Below, piece after piece: positions 15,919 to 25,612 of a stretch of DNA of 64,000 nt. The notes below the pieces were generated by a model. It was not told the origin of the DNA. It was given only the letters and a program-made list of their open reading frames with translations, and did no database searches. This stretch comes from Microbacterium sp. UFMG61 (lineage in GTDB: Bacteria > Actinomycetota > Actinomycetes > Actinomycetales > Microbacteriaceae): assembly GCF_015354505.1 (NCBI RefSeq), contig NZ_JACAFP010000004.1:103497-167496 (forward strand), written 5' to 3'. Every line of letters starts with the position of its first letter. Position 1 is the stretch's first letter. Made by a program: the position numbers and the translations under genes.

Positions 15919-18510
15919 TCAGTTCTTGACGACGATGCTGACGATCTTCGGCGCGCGCACCACGACCTTGACGATCTCGCGATCGCCGATCGATCGGATC
16001 ACCCGCTCGTCGGCACGGGCGAGCGCTTCGAGCTCGGCCTCTCCGATGCGGGCGGACACCTCGAGCTGCGCACGCACCTTGCCACCGACCTGAACGACCG
16101 CGGTGACGGTGTCTTCGACCAGCAGCACCGGGTCTGCAGACCGCCACGTGACCAGTCCGACCGACGGCTCGTGGCCGAGCGCCTCCCACATCTCCTCCGC
16201 GGTGTGCGGAGCGATGAGGTCGAGCATCACGGCGACCGTCTCGGCGGCTTCGCGAACAGCCGGGTCTCCGGCTCCCCCGGCGCCGTCGATGGTCTTGCGC
16301 GTGATGTTCACGAGCTCCATGAGGCGGGCGACGAGCACGTTGAACTTCGTCTGCTCCACGAGACCGGGCGCCTCGGACAGCAGCTTGTGCGTCGCGCGAC
16401 GCAGTGCCGCGTCGCCTCCCGCGAACACGACGTCGACAGGGCTGGAGACCTCGTGCGCGATGCGCACCGACCGGGAGAGGAACTTCTGAGCCCCGGTCGT
16501 CGAGACGTCGGCCCAGTCCTTGTCGTCTTCGACGGGGCCGGCGAACGCGAGACCCACTCGCAGCGCGTCGGCGCCGTGTGCGTCGAGCTCCTCCTGGAAG
16601 AGAACGAGGTTGCCCTTGCTCTTCGACATCTTCTGTCCGTCGAGCAGCACCATGCCCTGGTTGATCAGGTTCGAGAACGGCTCGGTGAAGTCGATCAGCC
16701 CCATGTCGAACAGCACCTTGGTGATGAAACGCGCATAGAGCAGGTGCAGGATCGCGTGCTCGACGCCGCCGATGTACGAGTCGACCGGCGCCCAACGAGC
16801 CGCCTGCGCGGGATCGAAAGCGACGGTGTCGCTGTTCGGCGACAGGAACCGCAGGAAGTACCACGAGCTGTCGACGAACGTGTCCATCGTGTCGGGGTCG
16901 CGCAGCACCGGTTCCCCGGACACGGGATCGACGGTGCGCACCCAGCTCTCCGCGCCGCCCAGCGGCGAGGTGCCCTTCGGCTTCAGGTCGAGGCCCTCGA
17001 CGCTCGGCAGCTTCACCGGCAGCTTGTCTTCGGGCACCGGCATGATGCTCCCGTCTTCGGCGTGCAGCATCGGGATCGGGGTTCCCCAGAAGCGCTGGCG
17101 CGAGATCAGCCAGTCACGCAGACGATAGTTCTTCGCTGCACGGCCGGTTCCCGACGCCTCGAGCTGCTCGATGGCGCGCGCGATCGCGTTGCGCTTCGAG
17201 AGGCCGTTGAGGGCGCCCGAGTTGATCATGCGACCCTCGCCGGTGAGCGCGATGCCGGTCGACGCAGGGTTCTGCTCCTCGATGGCGGCACCGGTGTCGA
17301 TCGGAACACCCTCGTCGTCGACCTCGATCACGGGCATGGCACCGGTGATCGGAGCGGTCGTGTCGACCACGACCTTGACGGGCAGGTCGAAGGCGCGGGC
17401 GAAGTCGAGGTCGCGCTGGTCGTGCGCGGGCACGGCCATGACCGCGCCGTGGCCGTAGTCGGCCAGCACGTAGTCGGCAGCCCAGATCGGCAGCTTCTCG
17501 CCGTTCACCGGGTTGATGGCGTAGCGCTCGAGGAAGACGCCCGTCTTCGGACGATCGGTCGACTGGCGATCGATGTCGGTGGTCTTCTGCACATCTCCCA
17601 GGTACTTCTCGAAGCGCTCGCGCACCTCGGCCGGAGCCTCGGCAGCCAGCTCGGCGGCGAGATCTCCGTCGGGAGCGACGACGAAGAACGTCGCGCCGTG
17701 CAGGGTGTCGGGGCGCGTCGAGAAGACCGTGACCGGCTCCTCGCGTCCCTCGATGCGGAAGTCGACGTCGGCACCGACCGAGCGGCCGATCCAGTTGCGC
17801 TGCATCTGCAGCACCTTGTGCGGCCAGCGCCCCTCGAGCTGGTTGAGGTCGTCGAGCAGACGGTCGGCGTAGTCGGTGATGCGGAAGTACCACTGGGTCA
17901 GCTTCTTCTTGACGACCTCGTAGCCGCACCGCTCACACCGGCCGTCGACGACCTGCTCGTTCGCCAGCACGGTCTGGTCGTTGGGGCACCAGTTGACCGG
18001 GCTCTTCTTGCGGTACGCCAGACCGCGCTCGGACATCTTGAGGAACAGCCACTGGTTCCAGCGGTAGTACTCGGGGTCGGAGGTGTGCAGCACCCGGCTC
18101 CAGTCGAACGAGACGCCGTAGGCCTCGAAGCCGACCTTCTGCTGTGCGATGTTCTGGTAGGTCCACTCGCGCGGGTCCGCCCCCTGACGGATGGCCGCGT
18201 TCTCGGCCGGCAGACCGAACGAGTCCCACCCGATCGGGTTCAGAACGTTGTGCCCACGGTGGCGCCAGAAACGGGCGACGATGTCGGAGTACAGGTAGTT
18301 CTCGGCGTGCCCCATGTGCAGGTCACCCGACGGGTACGGGAACATCGCGAGGACATACCGACGCGGCCGGGTGTCCTCATCGCCGCCGGTGAGGAACGTG
18401 CCGTTCTCCGCCCAGTACTTCTGCCACTTGGCCTGGATGGCGTGCGCCGAGGAGGACTCCTCGTCGACGGGAGAGGTGGACAGGTTCTCAGACAACGAAC
18501 GCACGACCAA
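15919..18510 (-). CDS. leuS: Leucyl-tRNA synthetase
   Basis: An 863-residue class I synthetase that charges tRNA-Leu. The HIGH motif is in [14 protein letters not shown] near residue 58, the CP1 editing domain contains [15 protein letters not shown] (about 270-290), the zinc-type insert has [14 protein letters not shown] and C..C pairs (CERCGYEV), and the KMSKS loop reads [10 protein letters not shown]. Length is usual for bacteria. The longest start is TTG at 18510; GTG at 18504 and TTG at 18495 are alternatives and no convincing ribosome site decides between them. It follows pabB by 18 nt on the same strand. Confidence 0.97.
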   Translation of the reverse strand: MVVRSLSENLSTSPVDEESSSAHAIQAKWQKYWAENGTFLTGGDEDTRPRRYVLAMFPYPSGDLHMGHAENYLYSDIVARFWRHRGHNVLNPIGWDSFGLPAENAAIRQGADPREWTYQNIAQQKVGFEAYGVSFDWSRVLHTSDPEYYRWNQWLFLKMSERGLAYRKKSPVNWCPNDQTVLANEQVVDGRCERCGYEVVKKKLTQWYFRITDYADRLLDDLNQLEGRWPHKVLQMQRNWIGRSVGADVDFRIEGREEPVTVFSTRPDTLHGATFFVVAPDGDLAAELAAEAPAEVRERFEKYLGDVQKTTDIDRQSTDRPKTGVFLERYAINPVNGEKLPIWAADYVLADYGHGAVMAVPAHDQRDLDFARAFDLPVKVVVDTTAPITGAMPVIEVDDEGVPIDTGAAIEEQNPASTGIALTGEGRMINSGALNGLSKRNAIARAIEQLEASGTGRAAKNYRLRDWLISRQRFWGTPIPMLHAEDGSIMPVPEDKLPVKLPSVEGLDLKPKGTSPLGGAESWVRTVDPVSGEPVLRDPDTMDTFVDSSWYFLRFLSPNSDTVAFDPAQAARWAPVDSYIGGVEHAILHLLYARFITKVLFDMGLIDFTEPFSNLINQGMVLLDGQKMSKSKGNLVLFQEELDAHGADALRVGLAFAGPVEDDKDWADVSTTGAQKFLSRSVRIAHEVSSPVDVVFAGGDAALRRATHKLLSEAPGLVEQTKFNVLVARLMELVNITRKTIDGAGGAGDPAVREAAETVAVMLDLIAPHTAEEMWEALGHEPSVGLVTWRSADPVLLVEDTVTAVVQVGGKVRAQLEVSARIGEAELEALARADERVIRSIGDREIVKVVVRAPKIVSIVVKN

Positions 18511-18528
18511 TCTGGAAGGAAAAGGGGA

Positions 18529-19842
18529 TCAGTTCAGGATATCGGAAGCCCAGGCGCCGGGCATTTCCGCCCCGAGAGCGGTCAGCGGCGCTCGCGCCTT
18601 CGTCGCCACCTCCGCCACCTCGAAGGCCGCGACCGACCGCCACGTGATCCCCCCACCCGCACCGACCCGCGCACCGGAGCGATCGAGCACGATGCTGCGG
18701 ATCACCATGGCCAGGTCGAGCGTCCCGTCGTCTCCGACGAAGCCGAAGCATCCGGAATACACCCCGCGCGCCCCGCCCTCGAGCAAATGCAGCTCGGTCA
18801 TGGCCGACAGCTTCGGTGCCCCGGTCATGCTCCCCGCGGGGAACGTCGCCGCGAGCAGAGCACCGACGGTCAACCCCTCAGCCGCTGTGCCGCTGACGGT
18901 GCTGACCAGCTGGTGCACTGCCGGGTAGGTCTCGACGGCCCAGAGCGCGTCGACACGAATCGACCCCGGCACGCACACCCGAGAGAGATCGTTGCGCATG
19001 AGATCGACGATCATGACGTTCTCGGCGCGCTCTTTCGGATCCGCCGCGAGCTCTGCGGCGAGCGCGACGTCTTCGGCAGTATCCCGCCCGCGCGGACGCG
19101 TGCCCTTGATGGGGCGGGTGCGGATCACACCGTCCTCGGCCTGCAGGAACTGCTCGGGACTCGCGCTGAGCAGCGATTCCCCTGCCATCCGGAGGAAGCC
19201 GCCATGGTGAGCCGGGGTGGCTGAGCGCAGACGCCGGTACACCGACACGCCGTCGTGGACGCCGGGAACGGTGAAGCGCGTGGTGAGGCAGAGCTGGTAC
19301 GCGGTCCCCGCTCGGATCAGCTCACGGCAGCGTTCGATGAGATGCGCGTACTCCTTCGGCGTATGGCGGGCGACGGCTGCAGCGCTCGACGGAGCGGAGG
19401 GCATGCCGGGTGCCGTGCCCACGGATGCGACATAACGTGCCCAGCCGTCCTGACTCTCTTCATCGGCCAGCACCCACACGCTTCCCGTCGCATGGTCGAA
19501 CGCGGCCATCCGGGTGATGCGCAGACCCGTGGTGACAGGCTCGTCAGGGGTACGCGCGACCGGTGCCCCCGCAGACTCCGCCCCGCTCTCGTAGTCGAAC
19601 CAGCCGACCCAGCCGCCGCGCAGAGGGGGGCCCGTCGGGTCCGCCGACGGCGCCGCGATGTCGAGCCGGATGTCATCGGGCACGGTGGCGATGTCGCCTG
19701 TGCCGATGTAACTCCATCCCTCGGACGCCCCGGCTCCGGCATCGAGCCAGAACAGGTCCTCGGCGTCGGCCTCCAGGGCGACGAAGAGGGCGTCGGGATC
19801 GACCGCGTGGGGCAGGACGCGAGCGGTCAGACGGTCGGGCAC
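18529..19842 (-). CDS. pabB: Aminodeoxychorismate synthase component I-like chorismate-binding enzyme
   Basis: A 437-residue chorismate-binding enzyme, most likely the subunit that aminates chorismate to 4-amino-4-deoxychorismate for folate synthesis. Signature stretches are PIKGTRPRG, ENVMIVDLMRNDLSRV, VHQLVSTVSGT and TFPAGSMTGAPKLSAM, then YSGCFGFVG and the ending RVGAGGGIT. The conserved PIKGT (rather than PIAGT) favours PabB over TrpE. Start is GTG at 19842 with a TAGGCT box 6 nt upstream. No glutaminase or lyase gene is next to it. Divergent from dedA across only 41 bp. Could also be an anthranilate synthase; PabB is preferred. Confidence 0.87.
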   Translation of the reverse strand: MPDRLTARVLPHAVDPDALFVALEADAEDLFWLDAGAGASEGWSYIGTGDIATVPDDIRLDIAAPSADPTGPPLRGGWVGWFDYESGAESAGAPVARTPDEPVTTGLRITRMAAFDHATGSVWVLADEESQDGWARYVASVGTAPGMPSAPSSAAAVARHTPKEYAHLIERCRELIRAGTAYQLCLTTRFTVPGVHDGVSVYRRLRSATPAHHGGFLRMAGESLLSASPEQFLQAEDGVIRTRPIKGTRPRGRDTAEDVALAAELAADPKERAENVMIVDLMRNDLSRVCVPGSIRVDALWAVETYPAVHQLVSTVSGTAAEGLTVGALLAATFPAGSMTGAPKLSAMTELHLLEGGARGVYSGCFGFVGDDGTLDLAMVIRSIVLDRSGARVGAGGGITWRSVAAFEVAEVATKARAPLTALGAEMPGAWASDILN

Positions 19843-19848
19843 GTTCTC

Positions 19849-19854
19849 AGCCTA
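19849..19854 (-). promoter_or_regulatory. -10 box TAGGCT of pabB
   Basis: TAGGCT, spacer GAGAAC, GTG on the minus strand. It lies back to back with the dedA promoter (19872-19877) in a 41-bp divergent gap. Confidence 0.5.
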
Positions 19855-19871
19855 GGCCTCTCCTGCTCCCG

Positions 19872-19877
19872 TATTCT
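19872..19877 (+). promoter_or_regulatory. -10 box TATTCT of dedA
   Basis: TATTCT, spacer CAAGGA, GTG at 19884. AAGGAG touches the start codon, too close for a ribosome site, which favours the leaderless reading. Confidence 0.5.
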
Positions 19878-19883
19878 CAAGGA

Positions 19884-20561
19884 GTGGATGACCTGCTGCT
19901 GTGGCTGTTCGACCTGATCCAGTCGATCGACCCGGTCGCGCGCACGCTCATCGCCGGTGTCGCGGTAATGCTCGAGACGAGCATCCTCATCGGACTCGTC
20001 GTCCCCGGCGACACGATCGTCATCATCGCCTCCATGGGTGTCTCCGGACTCGTGGAGGCGATCGCCATGGTCATCGCGGTCGTGATCGGCGCGCTGATCG
20101 GCGAGAGCATCGGATTCTGGCTCGGACGCTGGGTCGGTCCGCACATCCGACACTCCTGGATCGGTCGCCGAGTCGGTGAGGCGAACTGGGTTCGGGCGGA
20201 GAACTATCTCGCCCGCCGGGGCGGTATCGCGATCTTCCTCTCGCGCTTCCTGCCCGTGCTGCACTCCCTGGTACCGCTCACCGTGGGCATGAGCCACTAC
20301 TCCTACCGCCGCTTCATCGCGTGGACCACCCCCGCGTGCCTGCTCTGGGCCACCGCGTATGTGAGCATCACATCCCTCGCCGCAGGCAGCTTCCGCGAGC
20401 TCGTCGACCGGGTCCATTTCGCCGGGTATGTGTTCGTGGGCATCATCGCGCTGTTCCTCGTGCTCGCCTTCGTGGGCAAGAAGGTGCTCGCCCGCCTCGA
20501 AGCACGTCACCTCGAGACCGGAGACACCGACACGCAGAGCAGCGCGGACGTGAAAGACTGA
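19884..20561 (+). CDS. DedA family membrane protein
   Basis: A 225-residue membrane protein of the DedA/SNARE-associated superfamily. Members are proposed flippases for undecaprenyl phosphate or phospholipids and affect membrane charge and drug resistance. Diagnostic parts: LETSILIGLVVPGDTIVI near residue 35, GALIGESIGFWLGRWVG near 75, and RRGGIAIFLSRFLPVLHSLVPLTVGMS near 115-140, which holds the conserved arginine and proline. The frame is open upstream to 19563, but that part is arginine-rich shadow of pabB; GTG 19884 with its -10 box was chosen. Four nt separate it from the App1-like phosphatase gene. Confidence 0.92.
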   Translation: MDDLLLWLFDLIQSIDPVARTLIAGVAVMLETSILIGLVVPGDTIVIIASMGVSGLVEAIAMVIAVVIGALIGESIGFWLGRWVGPHIRHSWIGRRVGEANWVRAENYLARRGGIAIFLSRFLPVLHSLVPLTVGMSHYSYRRFIAWTTPACLLWATAYVSITSLAAGSFRELVDRVHFAGYVFVGIIALFLVLAFVGKKVLARLEARHLETGDTDTQSSADVKD

Positions 20562-20565
20562 AGCA

Positions 20566-21591
20566 ATGGCTTCCGCACCCCCGGCGCCCCGGATCCACTG
20601 GTTCGCGCGTCTCGAACACCGCTTCCACGTGTGGCGAGAGGGACGAGCGCGCCGCAACGGTCGCACGGCGACCATCCTCCCCTTCCCCGGATACGGCGGG
20701 CCCGGATGGGTTCGCGTCGTCGGACGTGTCCTGATCGTTCCTCCCCAACGCCGGACGAAGAACGGTGAGCCGGCGAGCGTGCGCGGCTGGCGGAGCTTCG
20801 TCGGGATCCCGGTGAGCTTCGCGAAGGTCACCGTGCGGATCGGCGACTCCGTGCACCACGTCATCGCCGACCGCGGCGGAGTGATCGACTCCGTGGTCGA
20901 GTCGACGCTCGAACCCGGATGGCAGACCTTCACGTTCTCCGTCGAGGGTCAGGAGCCCGTGGAGACGACGGCGTTCATCGTCTCGGAGTCCACCCGATTC
21001 GGCATCGTGTCCGACGTCGACGACACTGTGATGGTCACCGCGCTCCCCCGCCCCTTCATCGCGGCGTGGAACTCCTTCGTCGTCGACGAGCACGCCCGCC
21101 TCCCCGTGCCCGGCATGGCCGTTCTGCTCGATCAGGTGCTGCGCGAGCATCCCGGCGCCCCCATGATCTATCTGTCGACGGGTGCATGGAACGTGGCGCC
21201 GACGCTGACGCGCTTCCTCGGACGTCACCTCTTCCCCGCCGGCTCCATGCTGTTGACCGACTGGGGCCCGACCCACGACCGCTGGTTCCGCAGCGGCCGC
21301 GAGCACAAGCTGACGAACCTGCGGCGTCTGGCCACCGAGTTCCCCGACATGAAGTGGCTGCTCATCGGCGACGACGGTCAGCACGACGAGGCGATCTACT
21401 CCCAGTTCATGGACGAGCACCCCGACTCCGTGGCCGGCGTCGCCATCCGGCGTCTGCTTCCCGCCGAGGCCGTGCTCGCCGGTGGCCGTGCGGGACGCGA
21501 GCCGCACTCCGAGGACGTCGCCCCGTGGGTCAGCGCCGAAGACGGTGCGGGCCTGCGCGACCTGCTCGGCGAAGCCGGCATCCTGCGCTGA
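20566..21591 (+). CDS. App1-like phosphatase (DUF2183 catalytic domain)
   Basis: A 341-residue protein with a HAD-like DUF2183 domain, the catalytic part of yeast phosphatidate phosphatase App1. The HAD nucleophile loop is ISDVDDT-like (FGIVSDVDDTVMVT, near residue 150), motif II is MIYLSTGAWN, and the later acidic motif is WLLIGDDGQHDEAIY. The N-terminal 130 residues form a beta-rich region (GRVLIVPP, WQTFTFSVEG). No signal peptide. It is 4 nt after dedA and its stop is 1 nt before the next ATG, so the three genes form one unit. A lipid phosphatase next to a lipid flippase candidate suggests work on membrane lipids; this is inference. Confidence 0.88.
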   Translation: MASAPPAPRIHWFARLEHRFHVWREGRARRNGRTATILPFPGYGGPGWVRVVGRVLIVPPQRRTKNGEPASVRGWRSFVGIPVSFAKVTVRIGDSVHHVIADRGGVIDSVVESTLEPGWQTFTFSVEGQEPVETTAFIVSESTRFGIVSDVDDTVMVTALPRPFIAAWNSFVVDEHARLPVPGMAVLLDQVLREHPGAPMIYLSTGAWNVAPTLTRFLGRHLFPAGSMLLTDWGPTHDRWFRSGREHKLTNLRRLATEFPDMKWLLIGDDGQHDEAIYSQFMDEHPDSVAGVAIRRLLPAEAVLAGGRAGREPHSEDVAPWVSAEDGAGLRDLLGEAGILR

Positions 21592-21592
21592 G

Positions 21593-22468
21593 ATGATCCT
21601 CACCCGGTCCGAATGGCAGCGCCGCGAGGCCGCTCACCACGAACGGGCGGACGCGCTCACCGCCGCACATCGCGAACGAGCGGCACGCGGCGAGAAGCAT
21701 CCGGTCTGGGACTTCCTCTTCACCTACTACTCCTACAAGCCGTCGCAGCTGCGCCGGTGGCACCCCGGTGCAGGAGTCGAGCTCGAAGACGCGCCAGAGC
21801 GAGCGAGCTGGCGCTGGTATTCCCGAGGCACGACGCCCGATGGGGCGGTTCCGGATGCCGCCGCGTTCGCGCGCGAGAAGCCGGAGCTCGCGGGGCTGGT
21901 CGAGCGGATGCTGCGGCGCACCGCCTCTCGTCCCGGACAGTTCGGATGCTTCGGACTCCACGAGTGGGCCATGGTCTATCGCGCGGATGAGCACCGCCAC
22001 CCCGTGCCGCTGCGGCTCGGTCAGTCCGCCACGGACGCGGTCGTCGAGAGCCACGACCTGCGATGCACGCACTTCGACGCCTTCCGCTTCTTCACTCCCG
22101 AGGCGGTTCCCCTCAACCGCGCGGCCCTGACCCGCGACGAGCAGCCGCTGTTCGAACAGCCCGGTTGCCTGCACGCCGGGATGGATCTGTACAAGTGGGC
22201 TCTGAAGCTGGGGCCGCTCGTGCCGGGCGAGCTGCTGCTCGATGCCTTCGAGCACGCACGCGACATCCGTCTGCTCGACATGCAGGCAGCCCCCTACGAC
22301 CTCGCTGACTGGGGCATCGTTCCCGTGCGCATCGAGACCGCCGAGGGCAAGGCCGAGTACGTGCGCCGCCAGCGGGTGTTCGCCGACGGAGGCGCAGCGC
22401 TGCGAGCCGCATTACTGGGGTCCTGGCTCGGCGCCGATCGATCGATCGCTCTCCGCGTGACCGACTGA
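21593..22468 (+). CDS. Conserved actinobacterial protein, often named 3-methyladenine DNA glycosylase
   Basis: A 291-residue cytoplasmic protein. Its features (AHHERADALTAAHRERAARGEKHPVWDFLF, seen as ERAARGEKHPVWDFLF; then TYYSYKPSQLRRWHPG; FGCFGLHEWAMVYR; LRCTHFDAFRFFT; GCLHAGMDLYKWALKL) match a protein family widely kept in actinobacteria. Database entries commonly call it a 3-methyladenine DNA glycosylase, but I see no helix-hairpin-helix or alkyladenine-glycosylase motif that proves that reaction. The ATG at 21593 comes 1 nt after the preceding stop. Gene real; function doubtful. Confidence 0.82.
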   Translation: MILTRSEWQRREAAHHERADALTAAHRERAARGEKHPVWDFLFTYYSYKPSQLRRWHPGAGVELEDAPERASWRWYSRGTTPDGAVPDAAAFAREKPELAGLVERMLRRTASRPGQFGCFGLHEWAMVYRADEHRHPVPLRLGQSATDAVVESHDLRCTHFDAFRFFTPEAVPLNRAALTRDEQPLFEQPGCLHAGMDLYKWALKLGPLVPGELLLDAFEHARDIRLLDMQAAPYDLADWGIVPVRIETAEGKAEYVRRQRVFADGGAALRAALLGSWLGADRSIALRVTD

Positions 22469-22503
22469 CGCTTGCTCGCACTGCCCCGGTCCAATCGAGG
22501 CCG

Positions 22504-23706
22504 TCAGTCGACCGGAGCACAGTCGTCGCAGAGTGTCCAGTCCGCGCTCGATGCGCTGGATTGCAGCCGCAGCGCCATGACGCGTGTCGCGGCATCGGCG
22601 AGCCGTTCGGCCGGCAGAGCACCGGAGTCGACGGCCGCGGTCACCCCGCTGACGATCTGCCCGGCCGTCTGATCGGTCGAACCGGCGATCATGAGCACCA
22701 GGTCGGTGCCCGCCGCGAGGGCCGATACCGCGTTCTGCACCGGATCCGCGTAGTCCGCGACCCCCGAGGACTGGAGCATGCCGAGGTCGTCGCTCACGAT
22801 CACTCCGTCGAAACCGAGCTCATCTCGCGCGATCTCGTGCCAGCGCGGCGACAGCGATGCCGGCGCCGCATCTATCGCGGTGTAGGCGAGATGGCCGAAC
22901 ATGAGCACCGAGGCGCCCGCGTCGATGCCGGCGGCGAAGGGAATCGCATCGGATGCACGCCACTGCTCGAGCGTCTCCGTCGTGCGGGGGATGGCGTGGT
23001 GCGAGTCACCGGGGGCCGCGCCGTGGCCGGGAAAGTGCTTGAGGGTCGAGGCGAGGAAGTGCTCCTGCGCGTCAGTGGCAGCGGCGACGCGGTCGGCGGA
23101 CGATCGCGGATCCGTGCCCAGGGCTCGCCCGTGGATGAACGACGACGGGTCGGCCGTGACGTCCGCCACCGTCCCGAAGTTGACGGTGATGTCGGCCTGC
23201 GCGACGAGCGATGCGCGGGCAGAGAACGCCGCCGACGTCTGTTCGACGGGCAATGTCTTCAGCGTCGTCGATGACGGATATGCGTCGCCGGAGAGGCGGG
23301 AGACGATCCCTCCCTCCTGATCGATCGCGATGAGCGGCGGCAGGTCGGGATCGGGCGCCAGCGCGGCCGTGATCGTCTTCAACTCCGCACCGGTCGCCGG
23401 GATGTTCCCGCCCATCAGGATGAAGCCGCCCAGCCCCTGCGCCATGTAGGCGCGCAGCGCGCTCGGATCGGTGGTCGAGATGTGCCCCATCACGACGCTC
23501 GCGGCCTGCTCTGCGGTCGTCATGTCCGCCACCGTCTCGGCTGCCCGATCGCTCGGGCCGGATGCCGGGGCACTCGCGCGCTCGAGGCTCCCGCCTGTCG
23601 TCGCGCGGCTCAGGCCGGAACCTGCCGCCGCTGCCGCAGGAACCAGCGCCACCGAGAACACAACGAGCGCCACCGCTCCCGCAGTCCACGCGCGGCGACG
23701 CGACAT
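22504..23706 (-). CDS. Exported glycoside hydrolase family 3 (NagZ-type beta-N-acetylhexosaminidase)
   Basis: A 400-residue GH3 enzyme. N-terminal signal-like stretch MSRRRAWTAGAVALVVFSVA with Ala-rich end. The NagZ hallmark KHFPGHGAAPGDSHH (about residue 225) carries the His/Asp pair used for proton transfer, and VIVSDDLGM (about 315) holds the nucleophile Asp. Other NagZ blocks: LIAIDQEGGIVSRL and LMFGHLAYTAID. It should remove GlcNAc from peptidoglycan fragments outside the membrane. Oddity: the protein ends in LCDDCAPVD, a CxxC close to the terminus. ATG 23706 follows the NAD(P)-binding gene by 5 nt; the open frame further upstream is shadow. Confidence 0.92.
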   Translation of the reverse strand: MSRRRAWTAGAVALVVFSVALVPAAAAAGSGLSRATTGGSLERASAPASGPSDRAAETVADMTTAEQAASVVMGHISTTDPSALRAYMAQGLGGFILMGGNIPATGAELKTITAALAPDPDLPPLIAIDQEGGIVSRLSGDAYPSSTTLKTLPVEQTSAAFSARASLVAQADITVNFGTVADVTADPSSFIHGRALGTDPRSSADRVAAATDAQEHFLASTLKHFPGHGAAPGDSHHAIPRTTETLEQWRASDAIPFAAGIDAGASVLMFGHLAYTAIDAAPASLSPRWHEIARDELGFDGVIVSDDLGMLQSSGVADYADPVQNAVSALAAGTDLVLMIAGSTDQTAGQIVSGVTAAVDSGALPAERLADAATRVMALRLQSSASSADWTLCDDCAPVD

Positions 23707-23711
23707 GGAGC

Positions 23712-24365
23712 TCAGGCGCTGAGCGCGTCGGCGATCGGCGTCGAGTCGTCGCCGCCGTTGCCGAACCGGATCGTGCGGCCGAAGGTCGAGGGATTTCCGA
23801 GCGACTCGGCGATCACCGCGGCGACGTCGGCGCGAGACACCTCGGCCTTGCCCTCGGCGTCGAGCAGGATGCGGCCGGTCGGCTCGTCGAAGGTGAGCGT
23901 GCCCGGCCCGAGGATCGTGCCGTCGAGGTCGGTGCCGCGCAGGTGCTCGTCGGCGGCCCACTTGGCGTCGGCGTAGGGGAAGAAGTCGGCGTCCTCGGGG
24001 ACACCGTGGTCGGCCTTCGAACCGATCCAGGAGACCATGACGTACCGCGTGACGCCCGCGTCCGCCGCGGCATCCATCGTGCGAATGGCGGCGTCTCGGT
24101 CGACGGCGTACGTGCGCTCTGCCGAGCCGCCACCGGCTCCGGCCGACCAGACCACGGCGTCATGCCCGCGGATGATGTCGGCGAGCTCGTCCGTGCCGAG
24201 TTGTTCGATGTCGGCGACCAGCGCATGCGCGCCGCCTTGCTCGACCTCTGCGACATGATCGGGATTGCGGATGACCGCCGTGACCTCGTCGCCCCGGGCG
24301 ACGAGAATCGGAGCGAGCAGCAGTGCGATGCGGCCGTGGCCGCCGAAGACGATGATGCGCGACAT
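23712..24365 (-). CDS. NAD(P)-binding Rossmann protein (NmrA/SDR-a5-like)
   Basis: A 217-residue atypical short-chain dehydrogenase. The dinucleotide motif is VFGGHGRIALLLAPIL at residues 6-21; the strand ending VVWSAGAGGG and the YADAKWAADEHLRGTDLD segment with the Tyr/Lys-like positions fit the NAD(P)H-binding (PF13460) family. The end reads GRTIRFGNGGDDS. Such proteins are often sugar-nucleotide epimerase relatives or redox sensors; no substrate can be named. ATG 24365 has TAGGGT 7 nt before it, a nearly leaderless promoter. First gene of a pair with the GH3 hydrolase. Confidence 0.9.
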   Translation of the reverse strand: MSRIIVFGGHGRIALLLAPILVARGDEVTAVIRNPDHVAEVEQGGAHALVADIEQLGTDELADIIRGHDAVVWSAGAGGGSAERTYAVDRDAAIRTMDAAADAGVTRYVMVSWIGSKADHGVPEDADFFPYADAKWAADEHLRGTDLDGTILGPGTLTFDEPTGRILLDAEGKAEVSRADVAAVIAESLGNPSTFGRTIRFGNGGDDSTPIADALSA

Positions 24366-24480
24366 GTCATCCACCCTACGCGCCATCACCGACACCGGAT
24401 CCGGGGGTTGCGGTCGGACTCCGACCGTGCCATGCGCGGCGTCGTTCGACGTCGTCGCCATCCGAGCACCATCGCGATGC

Positions 24481-25590
24481 TCAGACGGACCGGCTGCGCG
24501 TGGATGCCTCGCGAAGTGCCCTCTGCACGCCCATCGCCGCCGAACGTCCGGCGCGGTTCGCGCCTATCGTGCTCGCGGAGGGCCCATAGCCGACGAGCTG
24601 GATGCGATGGTCCCTCACGGCCGTGGTTCCCCGCCCGACCCGATCGAGCTGGATCCCGCCCGACTTGTTTCGCAGGTGCAGCGGGGCGAGGTGTGCGATC
24701 GCGGGGCGGAACCCCGTCGCCCAGAGGATCACGTCCACCCGTTCGAAAGCGCCGTCCGCCCAGCGCACCCCGTCCGGTTCGATGCGGGCGAACATCGGTC
24801 GGCGAGCCGCGTAGGCGCCCAGTCGCTCGGCCTCGCGCTCCTGATCCCGCAGCATGAGGCCGGTGACACTGACCACGCTCTCGGGTGGAAGTCCACGGGC
24901 GACCCGCTGCTCGACGAGCGCGACGGCCGCAGCGCCGGCCTCCGGCGTGAAGTCGTCGGTGCGCCAGACCGCCTCTCGGCGAGTCGCCCAGAGAGTGTCG
25001 GTGATCGGCGCGAGGGCACCGAGGAACTGTACCGCCGAGGCGCCGCCGCCGACGACGAGCACGCGCTTGCCGCGGAAGTGCTCGGGCCCCGGGTAGTCGA
25101 CGGTGTGCAGCTGCTCGCCCAGGAACGTCTCCATGCCGGGATAGTGCGGCAGGAACGGATGCGTCCATGTGCCGGTCGCGTTGATCACGGTGCGCGCGTG
25201 CCACTGCCTCTCCCCCGCACGCACGACGAGGAGGCCCTCCTCGTCGTCGACACGGTCGACCCTGACCGGGCGGATGACCGGCAGCCGGTGCTCACGCTCA
25301 TACGCGGCGAAGTACTCGGGAACGGCCTCGTTCGCCCGCCGACCGTCGCGGGGCGGCGGGGTGGCTCCCGGCAGCTCCGCGACACCATGCACATCGCGCA
25401 TCGTGAGAGCATCCCAGCGATGCCGCCATGCCCCACCCGGCTCGCTGTCTCCGTCGAGCACGACGTGCGAGATGCCGAGGCGTGTCAGATGGAACGAGGC
25501 CGAGAGTCCGGCCTGCCCTGCACCGATGACGATGCTGTCGAGGAGGTTCACACTGGACTGAACGTGAGCGACAGCGCCGTTGTTCCGCAC
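24481..25590 (-). CDS. FAD/NAD(P)-dependent flavoprotein monooxygenase-like protein
   Basis: A 369-residue protein of the class B flavin monooxygenase/CzcO-like group. The FAD motif is VIGAGQAGLSASFHL at about 21-35, the second (NADPH) dinucleotide motif is VLVVGGGASAVQFL near 180, and ILWATGFRPAI near 300 is the conserved ATG motif after the NADPH domain. WRHRWDALTM matches the flavoprotein family. Probable role is oxygenation of a small organic molecule or disulfide/metal-stress redox. Start: GTG 25590, 22 nt after the GNAT gene; GTG 25551, nearer the FAD fold, is also possible. Confidence 0.87.
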   Translation of the reverse strand: MRNNGAVAHVQSSVNLLDSIVIGAGQAGLSASFHLTRLGISHVVLDGDSEPGGAWRHRWDALTMRDVHGVAELPGATPPPRDGRRANEAVPEYFAAYEREHRLPVIRPVRVDRVDDEEGLLVVRAGERQWHARTVINATGTWTHPFLPHYPGMETFLGEQLHTVDYPGPEHFRGKRVLVVGGGASAVQFLGALAPITDTLWATRREAVWRTDDFTPEAGAAAVALVEQRVARGLPPESVVSVTGLMLRDQEREAERLGAYAARRPMFARIEPDGVRWADGAFERVDVILWATGFRPAIAHLAPLHLRNKSGGIQLDRVGRGTTAVRDHRIQLVGYGPSASTIGANRAGRSAAMGVQRALREASTRSRSV

Positions 25591-25612
25591 GCCTCAGCCC
25601 GCTCGAGTCGCG

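Noticed and set aside
15868-19224. A 1118-codon plus-strand open frame
   Set aside because: Antisense of leuS and pabB, rich in Arg/Asp/His/Val as usual for such shadows; both minus-strand proteins carry full family motifs.
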